A stretch of 64,000 nt of DNA from Burkholderiaceae bacterium. GTDB lineage: Bacteria > Pseudomonadota > Gammaproteobacteria > Burkholderiales > Burkholderiaceae_C. Where the stretch lies: positions 791,501 through 855,500 of the forward strand of contig JACKLJ010000001.1 of assembly GCA_024235955.1 (NCBI GenBank), written 5' to 3'. The notes below the pieces were generated by a model. It searched no databases, was not told the origin of the DNA, and worked only from the letters and a program-made list of their open reading frames with translations. Of this stretch, positions 38,546 to 47,036 are shown in pieces; the first letter of the stretch is position 1; each line of letters begins with the position of its first letter. Both the position numbers and the translations under genes were made by a program.

Positions 38546-40000
38546 ATGCCCGACACCCCGCACACCTTCCTCTGGCACGACTACGAAACCTTCGGCGTCA
38601 ACCCTCGGCGCGACCGGCCGGCGCAGTTCGCGGCCATCCGCACCGACGCCGCGCTCAACGAGATCGGCGCGCCGGAGATGCTGTATTGCCAGCCCGCCAC
38701 CGACGCGCTGCCCGAGCCCGAGTCCTGCCTCATCACCGGCATCACGCCGCAGCTGTGCGCCGAGCGCGGCCTGCCCGAGCACGCCTTCGCCGCCCGCGTG
38801 CAGGCGCTGCTGGCCGAGCCCGGCACCGTGGGCGTGGGCTACAACTCGATCCGCTTCGACGACGAGGTCACGCGCTTCATGCTCTGGCGCAACCTGCGCG
38901 ATCCCTACGCGCGCGAGTGGCAGAACGGCTGCGGCCGCTGGGACCTGCTCGACGTGGTGCGCGCCGCCTACGCGCTGCGGCCCGAGGGCATCGCATGGCC
39001 GCAGGGCGACGACGGCCTGCCCAGCTTCCGGCTGGAAAAGCTCAGCGCCGCCAACGGCCTGCTGCACGACAGCGCGCACGACGCGCTGTCCGACGTGCGC
39101 GCCACCATCGCCCTGGCGCGCCTGCTGCGCGACCGGCAGCCGCGCCTGTTCGACTTCTGCCTCCAGCTGCGAAAAAAGGAGCGCGTGGCGCAGGAGTTGG
39201 GCCTGCCTACCACGCTGCAGGATGCGCGGCCGTTTCTGCATGTGAGCGGCATGTTCGGCGCCGCGCGCGGCTGCATCGCGCTGATGTGGCCGCTGGCCAT
39301 GCACCCCACCAACAAGAACGAGCTGCTGGCCTGGGACCTGGCGGCCGACCCGGCCGAGCTGGCCGACCTGAAGCCCGGGCAGGTGCGCGAGCGCCTGTTC
39401 ACCCCCACGGCCGATCTGCCCGAAGGCGTGGCGCGCCTGCCCATCAAGGGCGTGCACCTGAACAAGTCCCCCATCGTCGTCGCCAACCTCAAGACCCTGC
39501 GGCCGGAACTGGCCGAGCGCTGGGGCGTCGACATGGCGCAGGCCGCGCGCCACGCCGAGCGGCTGCGCGCGCTGCCCGATCTGAGCGCGCTGTGGCCGCA
39601 GGTCTACGCCCGCCCGCCGGGCGAGGCCGCGCCCGATGTGGACGAAGACCTGTACGGCGGCTTCGTCGGCAACGCCGACCGGCGCCGTCTGGAGGCGCTG
39701 CTCAAGCTCAGCCCGCAGGAGCTGGCCACCGCCCGCACCGGCTTCGACGACGGCCGCCTGGCCGAGCTGCTGCTGCGCTACCGCGCCCGCAACTTCCCCA
39801 ATACCCTGAGCGCCACCGAGGCCGCCCACTGGGCCGAGCACCGCCGCGCCCGCCTGATCGACGGCGAGGGCGGCGCGCTCACCGTGCAGGCGCTGTTCGA
39901 CCGCATCGACACCCTGGCCGAAAGCGCCGACGACGAGCGGTCGCAAACCGTGCTGGAAGCGCTCTACGAATGGGGCGAGATGATGGCGCCGGAGGCCTGA
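38546..40000 (+). CDS. sbcB: Exodeoxyribonuclease I
   Basis: This 484-aa 3'-5' single-strand exonuclease has DEDD motifs at HDYETFGVNPRRDRPAQFAA, GYNSIRFDDEVTRF and HDALSDVRATIALARLL, and the ExoI C-terminal region (QERVLYNGFF-like helices, LIDGEGGALTVQALFDRI). The start at 38546 (MPDTPHTFLWHD) matches the family. It acts in recombination and mismatch repair; no repair partner is nearby. Confidence 0.95.
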   Translation: MPDTPHTFLWHDYETFGVNPRRDRPAQFAAIRTDAALNEIGAPEMLYCQPATDALPEPESCLITGITPQLCAERGLPEHAFAARVQALLAEPGTVGVGYNSIRFDDEVTRFMLWRNLRDPYAREWQNGCGRWDLLDVVRAAYALRPEGIAWPQGDDGLPSFRLEKLSAANGLLHDSAHDALSDVRATIALARLLRDRQPRLFDFCLQLRKKERVAQELGLPTTLQDARPFLHVSGMFGAARGCIALMWPLAMHPTNKNELLAWDLAADPAELADLKPGQVRERLFTPTADLPEGVARLPIKGVHLNKSPIVVANLKTLRPELAERWGVDMAQAARHAERLRALPDLSALWPQVYARPPGEAAPDVDEDLYGGFVGNADRRRLEALLKLSPQELATARTGFDDGRLAELLLRYRARNFPNTLSATEAAHWAEHRRARLIDGEGGALTVQALFDRIDTLAESADDERSQTVLEALYEWGEMMAPEA

Positions 40001-40004
40001 GAAA

Positions 40005-40053
40005 GCTCCTGTTTGTGTAGCTGGCTACGCCCGCTGGCATTGGGCTGGAGGCC
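40005..40053 (-). repeat. Dispersed element, diverged copy (reverse)
   Basis: TGTAGCTGGCTACGCCCGC, seven bases, then GGGCTGGAGGCC, immediately after the sbcB stop. Confidence 0.7.
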
Positions 40054-40255
40054 AAAAAAGCTTGAAAATATCTCGTTGCACCGAGCGCATTGCGAGGGCG
40101 GCGCGCTGCCGCTGTGCGCGGCGGGCGCAGGGGCGTCGGTCAGGCAGGGGCAGGGCGCAGCCCGCTATGCTTCAACCATGATCGGCAGCAGACGGAAGCA
40201 GCATGCGAACCAGTGAACGTTATGTGGGGCACCGGCTCCCGTGGCGGACCACGCC

Positions 40256-41317
40256 ATGACGCTCGATGAATTGCTGCACCAGATGCCCAAGGTGGAGCTG
40301 CACTGCCACCTGCTGGGCACCGTGCGGCGGGGCACCTTTACCGAGCTGGTGCAGCGCGCCGGCGCGCCGATCACGGGTGAGGAGATCGCCGCCTTCTACA
40401 CCCGGGGCGAGAAGCCGGTCGGCGTGCTGCGGGTGCTGCGCGCGCTGGATGCCTGGCTGCTGCGCACGCCGGACGACTTTCATCGCCTGACCTACGAATA
40501 CCTGCAGGACGCCGCCGCGCACCATGTGCGCTATGCCGAGTTCTTCTGGAACCCCACCGGCACGGCGCGCGAGGGCGGGCTGCCCTATGCGCGGGCGCTG
40601 CAGGGCATCCGCGCCGCGATTGCCGACGCCGGGAAGGCGCTGGGCATCACCGGCCGGCTGGTGCCGGCCATCGACCGCGAGGCCTCGCCGCGCGACGCCG
40701 AAGAGATGGTCGGCTGGGTGCTGGCCGAACGCTGCGACGAGGTGGTGGGCATCGGCATCGACTACCGCGAGGTGGACCGCCCGCCGGAGCTGTTCGCCGA
40801 GGCCTACCGCATGGCGCGCGCCGGTGGCCTGAAGACCACCGCCCACGCCGGCGAGTTCGGCATGCCCTGGACCAACGTGCGCACCGCCGTCGAACTGCTG
40901 CAGGTGGACCGCATCGACCACGGCTACACGGTGGTCGACGCGCCGGATTTCGCGCGCCAGTGCGCCGAGCGCGGCATCGTCTTCACCGTGGTGCCCACCA
41001 ACTCCTACTACCTGCGCACGCTGCCGCCCGAGCGCTGGGCGCTGGACCACCCGATCCGCCGCATGCCCGGCCTGGGCCTGCGCGTGCACCCCAACACCGA
41101 CGACCCGACGCTGCACCACGTCAACCCCACCGGCGCCTGGCGCATGATGGTGCAGGACTTCGGCTTCGATCTGCCGGCCCTGCGGGGTTTCATGGCCAAC
41201 GGCCTGGACGCCGCCTGGATCGACGACGGCACGCGTCGTGCATGGCGTGTCGAGCATCTGGCGGCGTTCGACGCCCTGTGCGCCCGCCACCAGGCCGGCG
41301 CCGGCCAGCAGGCCTGA
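40256..41317 (+). CDS. Adenosine deaminase family protein
   Basis: This 353-aa purine deaminase has the metal-binding HCH pair (His16, His18 in VELHCHLLGT), TTAHAGEFG with His197 and catalytic Glu200, RIDHGYTVVD, and NTDDP with Asp282-Asp283. The set is complete, so activity on adenosine, adenine or a related aminopurine is expected; the exact substrate cannot be told. ATG at 40256 is preferred over GTG at 40241. A Bug-type receptor gene follows 27 bases later, possibly for the same substrate class. Confidence 0.86.
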   Translation: MTLDELLHQMPKVELHCHLLGTVRRGTFTELVQRAGAPITGEEIAAFYTRGEKPVGVLRVLRALDAWLLRTPDDFHRLTYEYLQDAAAHHVRYAEFFWNPTGTAREGGLPYARALQGIRAAIADAGKALGITGRLVPAIDREASPRDAEEMVGWVLAERCDEVVGIGIDYREVDRPPELFAEAYRMARAGGLKTTAHAGEFGMPWTNVRTAVELLQVDRIDHGYTVVDAPDFARQCAERGIVFTVVPTNSYYLRTLPPERWALDHPIRRMPGLGLRVHPNTDDPTLHHVNPTGAWRMMVQDFGFDLPALRGFMANGLDAAWIDDGTRRAWRVEHLAAFDALCARHQAGAGQQA

Positions 41318-41344
41318 ATCCATCGTTTCTCTGAAAGGCATCCC

Positions 41345-42328
41345 ATGAAGCACCACGCCCTGGCCGCCACGGCCGCCATCGCCTTTGCGGCGCTCGCCGC
41401 GCCCGCGGCCCAGGCCCAGCCGGCCTGGCCGGCGGCCAAGCCCATCACGCTGATCGTGCCGTTCACCGCCGGCGGCAGCGTGGACGTCACGGCGCGCATG
41501 GTCGCGGACAAGCTGTCCGAGAAGCTCAGGCAGTCGGTGGTGGTCGACAACGTGGGCGGCGCCGGCGGCACCGTGGGCGTGGGCAAGGCGGTGCAGGCCG
41601 CGCCCGACGGCTACACGCTGGTGATGGGGGTGGACAGCGCCATCGCCATCGCGCCCTACGCCAACCCCAAGGCGGTGCGCTACAACGTGGCGCGCGACCT
41701 GGTGCCGGTGGGCCTGGTCAACACCGCGCCCATGGTGCTGGTGGCGCGGCCCGATTTCCCGGCCGGCAACCTGGCCGAGACCATCGCGCTGGCGAAGAAG
41801 GAACCGGGCCGGCTGAGCTACGCCACCTCCGGTGTCGGCACCGTGCTGCACCTGGGCATGGAGCTGATCAAGCAGCGGGGCCAGTTCCACGCCGTGCACG
41901 TGCCCTACCGCGGCGGCGCGCAGATCGCCACCGACGTGATGGGCGGCCAGGTGGATCTGGCCATGCTGGTGAGCGTGAGCGCCGCGCCGCACGTGCAGGC
42001 CGGCAAGCTCAAGGGCATCGCCGTCACCGGCCCGGCGCGCCTGGCCATCCTGCCCAAGGTGCCCACCGTGGCCGAGACGCCGGGCTTCAAGGGCTTCGAC
42101 GTGGTCACCTGGTCCGGCCTGTTCGCGCCGGCCCGCACGCCGGCGCCGGTGGTCGAGCAGCTCAACCGCACGCTGAACGAGGTGCTGGCCATGCCCGAGA
42201 TCCGCAGCAGGATGGAAGCCCAGGGCGCCCTGCCCGGCAGCGGCAGCGCGAAGGATTTCGCCGGCTTCGTGGCGCGTGAGCAGCAGCGCTACGAACGGGC
42301 CGTCAAGGACGCCGGCATCAAGGAATAA
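41345..42328 (+). CDS. Bug-type (TctC) periplasmic solute-binding protein
   Basis: This 327-aa protein starts with a signal peptide (MKHHALAATAAIAFAALAAP, cleaved near AAQAQPA). It continues as a TctC/Bug receptor (AWPAAKPITLIVPFTAGGSV; YATSGVGTVLHLGMELIKQR; VHVPYRGGAQIATDVMGGQV). Such proteins bind carboxylates or amides for tripartite carboxylate transporters and are very numerous in Burkholderiales; many lack a cognate membrane pair nearby, as here. It is probably co-transcribed with the adenosine deaminase gene. Confidence 0.9.
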   Translation: MKHHALAATAAIAFAALAAPAAQAQPAWPAAKPITLIVPFTAGGSVDVTARMVADKLSEKLRQSVVVDNVGGAGGTVGVGKAVQAAPDGYTLVMGVDSAIAIAPYANPKAVRYNVARDLVPVGLVNTAPMVLVARPDFPAGNLAETIALAKKEPGRLSYATSGVGTVLHLGMELIKQRGQFHAVHVPYRGGAQIATDVMGGQVDLAMLVSVSAAPHVQAGKLKGIAVTGPARLAILPKVPTVAETPGFKGFDVVTWSGLFAPARTPAPVVEQLNRTLNEVLAMPEIRSRMEAQGALPGSGSAKDFAGFVAREQQRYERAVKDAGIKE

Positions 42329-42334
42329 ATCGGG

Positions 42335-42380
42335 CTCTGGCCCTTGAGTGACGTGCGCAGGCAGCTATGTAAACGATAGC
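42335..42380 (+). repeat. Dispersed GCAGGCAGCTAT element, copy (forward)
   Basis: GGCCCTTGAGTGACG, then TGCGCAGGCAGCTAT and ATAGC, seven bases after the receptor gene stop. Confidence 0.85.
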
Positions 42381-42432
42381 AAATCTGTCGCCGGCCCGCC
42401 ACCCCCAGCCCGCTTGGAAGGCGCTTTCCACC

Positions 42433-42783
42433 ATGCAAGCCATCGACCTCGCACAGAAGCTCGATACCTTCACCGAGCACTGGCAGCCGCGCGTGGTCGG
42501 CCAGTTCAACGGGCACGACCTGATGGTGGTGAAGGTGAAGGGCGAATTCGTCTGGCACCAGCACCCCGACACCGACGACTTCTTCATGGTGCTGCACGGC
42601 CACATCACCATCCGCCTGCGCGATGGCGACGTGCGCCTGGGCCCGGGCGAGGTGTTCGTGGTGCCCAAAGGCGTCGAGCACTGCCCGGTGGCGGAAGAAG
42701 AAGCGCATCTGCTGCTGATCGAGCCCATGGGCACGCCCAACACCGGCGACCGCGCCACCGCCCAGCCGCGGCGGGTGGTCTGA
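42433..42783 (+). CDS. Small cupin-domain protein
   Basis: This 116-aa single-domain cupin has the motif 1 metal residues in EFVWHQHPDTDDFFMVLHGH and motif 2 in LGPGEVFVVPKGVEHCP. The core is complete. Function is not predictable; it may be an isomerase, dioxygenase or sensor. It follows the Bug receptor gene by about 100 bases in the same direction. Confidence 0.88.
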   Translation: MQAIDLAQKLDTFTEHWQPRVVGQFNGHDLMVVKVKGEFVWHQHPDTDDFFMVLHGHITIRLRDGDVRLGPGEVFVVPKGVEHCPVAEEEAHLLLIEPMGTPNTGDRATAQPRRVV

Positions 42784-42881
42784 AGGCCTGGGCCTGGCCG
42801 TCGGCGGATCGTCGGCGGATTGTCGGCGGATTGTCGGCGCGGCACGCCACAGCATGGGTGCCTGCGGGTTGCTTTGCTTCT

Positions 42882-42925
42882 GAATCGATAGCTGCCTGCG
42901 CGCGCTGTAAAAGGGCTGGAGCCCC
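42882..42925 (-). repeat. Dispersed GCAGGCAGCTAT element, copy (reverse)
   Basis: TGAATCGATAGCTGCCTGCG, CGCGC, then GGGCTGGAGCCC, itself a palindrome. It lies between the cupin and LysR genes. A GTCGGCGGATT direct repeat sits just before it (about 42798-42836). Confidence 0.85.
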
Positions 42926-42962
42926 AAAAGACCCTGAAAATCCGGCTGCCTGCCCGGCCAGC

Positions 42963-43895
42963 CTAGCGCGCTGCCGCTCCGGCTTCGTAACGCGCGTGGA
43001 TGTCGTTGCCGGCCGCTTCCAGCTCGGCCAGGAACAGGCCCATGGCGACCGAGGTGGTGTGGCCGGCGCGCTGGTAGACGCAGCTGTGCAGGTGGGCACC
43101 GGCGTCTTCCAGGCCGCGCCAGGCCAGCGTGCCGGCGCGCACGTCGGCGTCCACGTTCTCGGGGATCAGAAAGCCGATGGCCTGGCTGCCGGCCACCAGC
43201 TGGCGCACCATGGGCACCGAGCCGGTTTCCACCAGCGGGCGCCCCAGGCGGGCGAAGCGCGGCTCGATGCGCTCCAGCACGGTGCGCAGCTCCATGTCGG
43301 GCGACATCATGACCAGCGGGTGTTCCAGGCAGTCGCGCAGGCGCACCAGGGCGCCGCCCTGCGCCAGCGGGTGCCCGGGCGCCGTGACCACGCCCAGGTG
43401 CTGCGGCACGGCGCGCACTTCCTCCACGCCCGGCGGCGGCTGGCGGCGCAGGCAGTAGGCCACGTCCACCTCGCCGTTGGCCACCCAGCGCAGCAGCGCC
43501 TCGCCGTTGCCGGAGCGCACGCTGAAGGTGATGCCCGGGTGGCTGCGCTGCACCGACTGGATCACGCCCGGCAGCAGGTATTCTGCAGTGGAGTGCGACA
43601 CGCCGGCGTTCACGTGGCCGCGCCGCAGGGCGCGCAGGTCTTCCACCTGCGAGAGCGCGCTGTCGAAGTCGCGCTGGCTGCGGCGCACGGCGGCGATCAT
43701 GATCTCGCCGGCCGAGTTGAGCTGCATGCCGCGCGGCAGGCGGTCGAACAGCGGCACGCCCACCAGCTGCTCGAAGTTGAGCACCTGCTGGTTGACCGCG
43801 GCGGGTGTCAGGTGCAGGGTTTCGGCGGCCTTGCGCACCGAGCCGCGGCGCGCAACCTCGTCGAAACAGCGAAAGGCCTGGGAGATGGCGGGCAT
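42963..43895 (-). CDS. LysR-family transcriptional regulator
   Basis: This 310-aa regulator has an N-terminal winged helix (FDEVARRGSVRKAAETLHLT; AAVNQQVLNFEQLVGVPLFD) and a periplasmic-binding-like effector domain. It is divergent from the arylsulfotransferase-like gene at 44012, with an inverted repeat between them. It probably controls that gene and the ABC importer behind it. The effector is unknown. Confidence 0.93.
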   Translation of the reverse strand: MPAISQAFRCFDEVARRGSVRKAAETLHLTPAAVNQQVLNFEQLVGVPLFDRLPRGMQLNSAGEIMIAAVRRSQRDFDSALSQVEDLRALRRGHVNAGVSHSTAEYLLPGVIQSVQRSHPGITFSVRSGNGEALLRWVANGEVDVAYCLRRQPPPGVEEVRAVPQHLGVVTAPGHPLAQGGALVRLRDCLEHPLVMMSPDMELRTVLERIEPRFARLGRPLVETGSVPMVRQLVAGSQAIGFLIPENVDADVRAGTLAWRGLEDAGAHLHSCVYQRAGHTTSVAMGLFLAELEAAGNDIHARYEAGAAAR

Positions 43896-43910
43896 GGCGG
43901 CAAAGTGTAC

Positions 43911-43937
43911 GTTTTTTCTTGATGGCCCAGAAAAAAC
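43911..43937. promoter_or_regulatory. Inverted repeat operator candidate for the LysR regulator
   Basis: GTTTTTTCT and AGAAAAAAC are perfect 9-bp arms with a nine-base spacer, 16 bases upstream of the LysR start codon and 75 bases before the divergent gene. Confidence 0.5.
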
Positions 43938-44011
43938 AAACAGCTATTCCTTACGCTGAAATCTTCCTAAAGTTCGGGCAACTTCTTACCCTCAGCAGGA
44001 AACCGCCCGCC

Positions 44012-45127
44012 ATGCCCAGCACCGTCGACCAGGTCACGCAACGCCGCCGCGGCGTCGGCCTCATCGCCCATGATCCCGCGCTGTCTGCCGGGGGCTACAC
44101 GCTGATCGCGCCGCAGACGGCGGACGGCAACGTCTACCTGGTGGACATCGAAGGCCAGGTGGCGCACCAGTGGAAGCTGCCGGTGCGCCCGGGCCGGCAC
44201 GCGGTGATCCTGCCCAACGGCAACCTGGGCTACAACGGCAACCACGCCGATTCGGCCGATCGCTACGCGCCCTGGTCCATGTGGCACGGCGGCGATTTCT
44301 ACGAGGTCACGCCCGCGGGCGAGGTGGTCTGGCGCTACCAGGACCCGGCCCACCACCACGACGCGCAGTGGCTGCCCAACGGGAACCTGCTGTACGCCGC
44401 CTGCGAGCTGGTGCCCGAGGGCTTTGCCGCCCGCGTGCCCGGCGGCACCGCGCACGGCGAGAACGAGCCCATGTACGCCGACGTGATCCGCGAGGTCGAC
44501 CGCGCCGGCAGGCTGGTGTGGGAATGGAAGGCCTGCGAGCACCTGGACCCGGCGGATTTCCCCATCCACCCCGGCTTCGGCCGCTACCACTGGCCGCTGG
44601 TCAACGGCCTGGGCGTGATGGCCGACGGCACCGTGCTGATGAGCCTGCGCACCACGGCCGGCATCATCGGCGTGGACAAGGCCAGCGGGAAGGTGAAGCT
44701 GCACGTGCCGCCTTCGGTGGTGTCGCACCAGCACGCGCCGGTGCCGCTGCCCAACGGCCGTATCCTGGCCTTCGACAACGGCAATTTCCGCGAGGGCTCG
44801 CACGTGGCGTTCTCGCGCGTGGTGGAGGTCGACCCGGCCACCAATGAAGTCGCCTGGAGCTACCAGGACGAGATGGTCAACGCCTTCTACACCGCCTTCA
44901 TGGGCAACGCCCAGCGGCTGTGGAACGGCAACACGCACATCACCGAATCGGCCACCGGCCGGCTGTTCGAGGTCACCCCGGACGGCGAGGTGGTGTGGGA
45001 ATACGTGATCCCCTGGTTCGCCGAGTACCCGGACGCCGCCGCGCGCAAGACCGGCCCCGGCCGCCTGAACAGCGTGTTCCAGACCTTCCGCTACCCGGCC
45101 TCGGCCATGCCCTGGCTGAAGCGCTGA
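44012..45127 (+). CDS. Arylsulfotransferase (ASST)-like beta-propeller protein
   Basis: This 371-aa protein shows the propeller pattern of the ASST family: repeated blocks such as DIEGQVAHQWKLPVRPGRHA, TPAGEVVWRYQDPAHHHDAQ, VDRAGRLVWEWKACEH and VTPDGEVVWEYVIPWFAEYP. His residues recur at blade edges (HHHDAQWLPNGN; SHQHAPVPLPNGR; NGNTHITES), as in active ASSTs. No signal peptide is evident, unlike most periplasmic relatives. The start at 44012 (MPSTVDQVTQ) is where similarity begins. The downstream importer suggests a role in using a sulfated or sulfonated compound; this is inference. Confidence 0.75.
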   Translation: MPSTVDQVTQRRRGVGLIAHDPALSAGGYTLIAPQTADGNVYLVDIEGQVAHQWKLPVRPGRHAVILPNGNLGYNGNHADSADRYAPWSMWHGGDFYEVTPAGEVVWRYQDPAHHHDAQWLPNGNLLYAACELVPEGFAARVPGGTAHGENEPMYADVIREVDRAGRLVWEWKACEHLDPADFPIHPGFGRYHWPLVNGLGVMADGTVLMSLRTTAGIIGVDKASGKVKLHVPPSVVSHQHAPVPLPNGRILAFDNGNFREGSHVAFSRVVEVDPATNEVAWSYQDEMVNAFYTAFMGNAQRLWNGNTHITESATGRLFEVTPDGEVVWEYVIPWFAEYPDAAARKTGPGRLNSVFQTFRYPASAMPWLKR

Positions 45128-45186
45128 GCCCCGCCACCCTGTCTGCACGATTTCTGCTTCCGATTCATCTGCCCACGAGGTCCACC

Positions 45187-46152
45187 ATGCCCAAGTTCGC
45201 ATCCTCCCGCCGTTCGCTGCTGCTGGCCGCCGCGCTGGCCGCCGCCGCACCCCTTGCCGCGCTGGCCCAGGAGGCCAAGCCGGTGCGCGTGCTTTCCAAC
45301 TGGTTCGCCCAGCCCGACCAAGGCGGCTACTGGCAGGCCCAGCAGGACAAGCTGGGCAAGGAAGCCGGCATCCAGATCACCGTGCAGCAGGGCGGCCCCA
45401 AGATCCAGACCATTCCGCAGGTGGCCTCCGGCCAAGCGGAGTTCGGCATCGCCAACGCCGACGACGTGCTGCTGGCCCGCCAGCGCGGCGCGCCCGTGAA
45501 GGCGGTGTTCGTGCACCTGGATTACGTGCCCTACGACCTCGTGTACCACAAGAACCCGGCGGTCAAGTCCATCACCGACCTGCAGGGCCGGCCCTTCGCC
45601 GTCAGCCTGGGCTTTGCCTACTGGGAGTGGCTGAAGAAGCACTTCCAGCTGAAGCCGGGGCGCGAGATGCCCGTCACCGGCGACCTGAGCCTGTTCCGCA
45701 ACGATCCGCAGATGGTGCAGCAGGGCCTGTCGCTGTACCTGCCGGCCCGCATGAAGGGCGCCGGCATCGAGGTCGACCAGTTCAAGGTGGCCCAGCTGGG
45801 CTACCGCCCCTACTACGTGCTGTTCACCACCGACGAGATGATCCAGAAGAACCCGCAGGTGGTGAAGGCCACCGTGGCCGCGGTGCAGAAGGGCTGGGCG
45901 GCCTTCATGGCCAGGCCTGATGCGATCAAGCCCTACCTGCTGGGCCTGAACCAGCAGATCACCTCCGACGTGTACGACTCCGCCGTGCGCGACATGGCGG
46001 ACGGCATGGTGCCCAAGGACGCCGGCAAGATCGGCTGCATGAACGATGCGCGCTGGAAGGAGCTGGCCGAGCAGCTGCGCAGCGTCAACTTCCTGCCGGC
46101 CGGCTTCGACGAGAAGCAGGCCTACGACCGCTCCTTCGTCCCGGGCTGCTGA
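45187..46152 (+). CDS. ABC transporter substrate-binding protein (SsuA/TauA/NMT1-like)
   Basis: This 321-aa periplasmic receptor has a twin-Arg-like or Sec signal (SSRRSLLLAAALAAAAPLAA, cleaved after ALAQ). The NMT1-like fold is seen in RVLSNWFAQPDQGGYWQAQQ, ASGQAEFGIANADDVLLARQ and VYHKNPAVKSITDLQGRPFA. The family imports sulfonates, taurine, nitrate or thiamine precursors. Two bases separate its stop from the ATPase start. It is the first importer gene of the cluster. Confidence 0.9.
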   Translation: MPKFASSRRSLLLAAALAAAAPLAALAQEAKPVRVLSNWFAQPDQGGYWQAQQDKLGKEAGIQITVQQGGPKIQTIPQVASGQAEFGIANADDVLLARQRGAPVKAVFVHLDYVPYDLVYHKNPAVKSITDLQGRPFAVSLGFAYWEWLKKHFQLKPGREMPVTGDLSLFRNDPQMVQQGLSLYLPARMKGAGIEVDQFKVAQLGYRPYYVLFTTDEMIQKNPQVVKATVAAVQKGWAAFMARPDAIKPYLLGLNQQITSDVYDSAVRDMADGMVPKDAGKIGCMNDARWKELAEQLRSVNFLPAGFDEKQAYDRSFVPGC

Positions 46153-46154
46153 GC

Positions 46155-46910
46155 ATGGCAGGGGCCGCCATTACGCTGGCCGGCGTCTCCAAGACGTACG
46201 ACAACGGCCTGCTCGCGCTGCAGCCGACCGATCTGGCCATCGGTGCGGGCGAGTTCATCACCATCGTCGGGCCCTCGGGCTGCGGCAAGTCGACGCTGCT
46301 GCGCATCGTGGCCGGCCTGGTGCCGGCCAGCACCGGGCGCTGCGACCGGGCGGCCGAGGTCGAAACCGGCTTCGTGTTCCAGGAGGCGGCGCTGCTGCCC
46401 TGGCGCACGGTGCAGAAGAACGCCGAGCTGCTGATGGAGCTGGAAGGCTACCCCGCGGCCGACTGCACCGCCCGCGCACGCGAGGCGCTGGCCACCGTGG
46501 GCCTGGCGGGCTTCGAGAAGAGCTACCCGCACGAGCTTTCGGGCGGCATGCGTATGCGGCTGTCGCTGGCGCGCGCGCTGGCGCTGCGCCCCGGCGTGCT
46601 GCTGCTCGACGAGCCGCTGGCCGCCGTCGACGAGCTGACGCGCGACATCCTGCAGGAAGAGCTGTCCGCCGTGTGGCGCGAGGCCGGCTTCACCGCCATG
46701 ATGGTCACGCACAACGTGCACGAGGCGGCGTACCTCTCGACCCGCGTGGTGGTGATGTCGGCCCGGCCCGGGCGCGTGCGCGAAGTGATCGAGGTGCCGT
46801 TCGCCTTTCCCCGCCCGGCCGAGCTGCGCGCCACGCCGGAGTTCGCGGCCCTCACCGGCCGCGTCACCGCCGCGCTGCGCCGGCCGGAAACCGACGAGGT
46901 GGTGGCATGA
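46155..46910 (+). CDS. ABC transporter ATP-binding protein (SsuB/TauB-like)
   Basis: This 251-aa ATPase has Walker A GPSGCGKST (residues about 39-47), the Q-loop EVETGFVFQEAALLPWRT, the signature LSGGMRMRLSLARAL, and Walker B VLLLDEPLAAVDELTRD. It is probably cytoplasmic, pairing with the permease at 47037. The stop forms ATGA with an ATG at 46907, which now opens a duplicated 65-bp unit rather than the permease itself. Confidence 0.93.
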   Translation: MAGAAITLAGVSKTYDNGLLALQPTDLAIGAGEFITIVGPSGCGKSTLLRIVAGLVPASTGRCDRAAEVETGFVFQEAALLPWRTVQKNAELLMELEGYPAADCTARAREALATVGLAGFEKSYPHELSGGMRMRLSLARALALRPGVLLLDEPLAAVDELTRDILQEELSAVWREAGFTAMMVTHNVHEAAYLSTRVVVMSARPGRVREVIEVPFAFPRPAELRATPEFAALTGRVTAALRRPETDEVVA

Positions 46911-47036
46911 GCGCCGCCCGGCCGTTCCGAAGGCGCTCGCACCCGCAGTGCCGAGCACGGAGGGTTTTCCAATGAGCGCCGCCCGGCCGCTCCGAAGGCG
47001 CTCGCACCCGCAGTGCGGAGCACGGAGGGTTTTCCA
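46907..47036 (+). repeat. 65-bp tandem duplication carrying ribosome site and start codon
   Basis: Two copies (46907-46971 and 46972-47036) differ at only two positions. Each begins ATGAGCGCCGCCCGGCCG and ends CGGAGGGTTTTCCA directly before the next ATGAGC. The third ATGAGC (47037) is the permease start. The unit length of 65 is not a multiple of three, so the earlier ATGs are out of frame with the permease. Confidence 0.95.
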
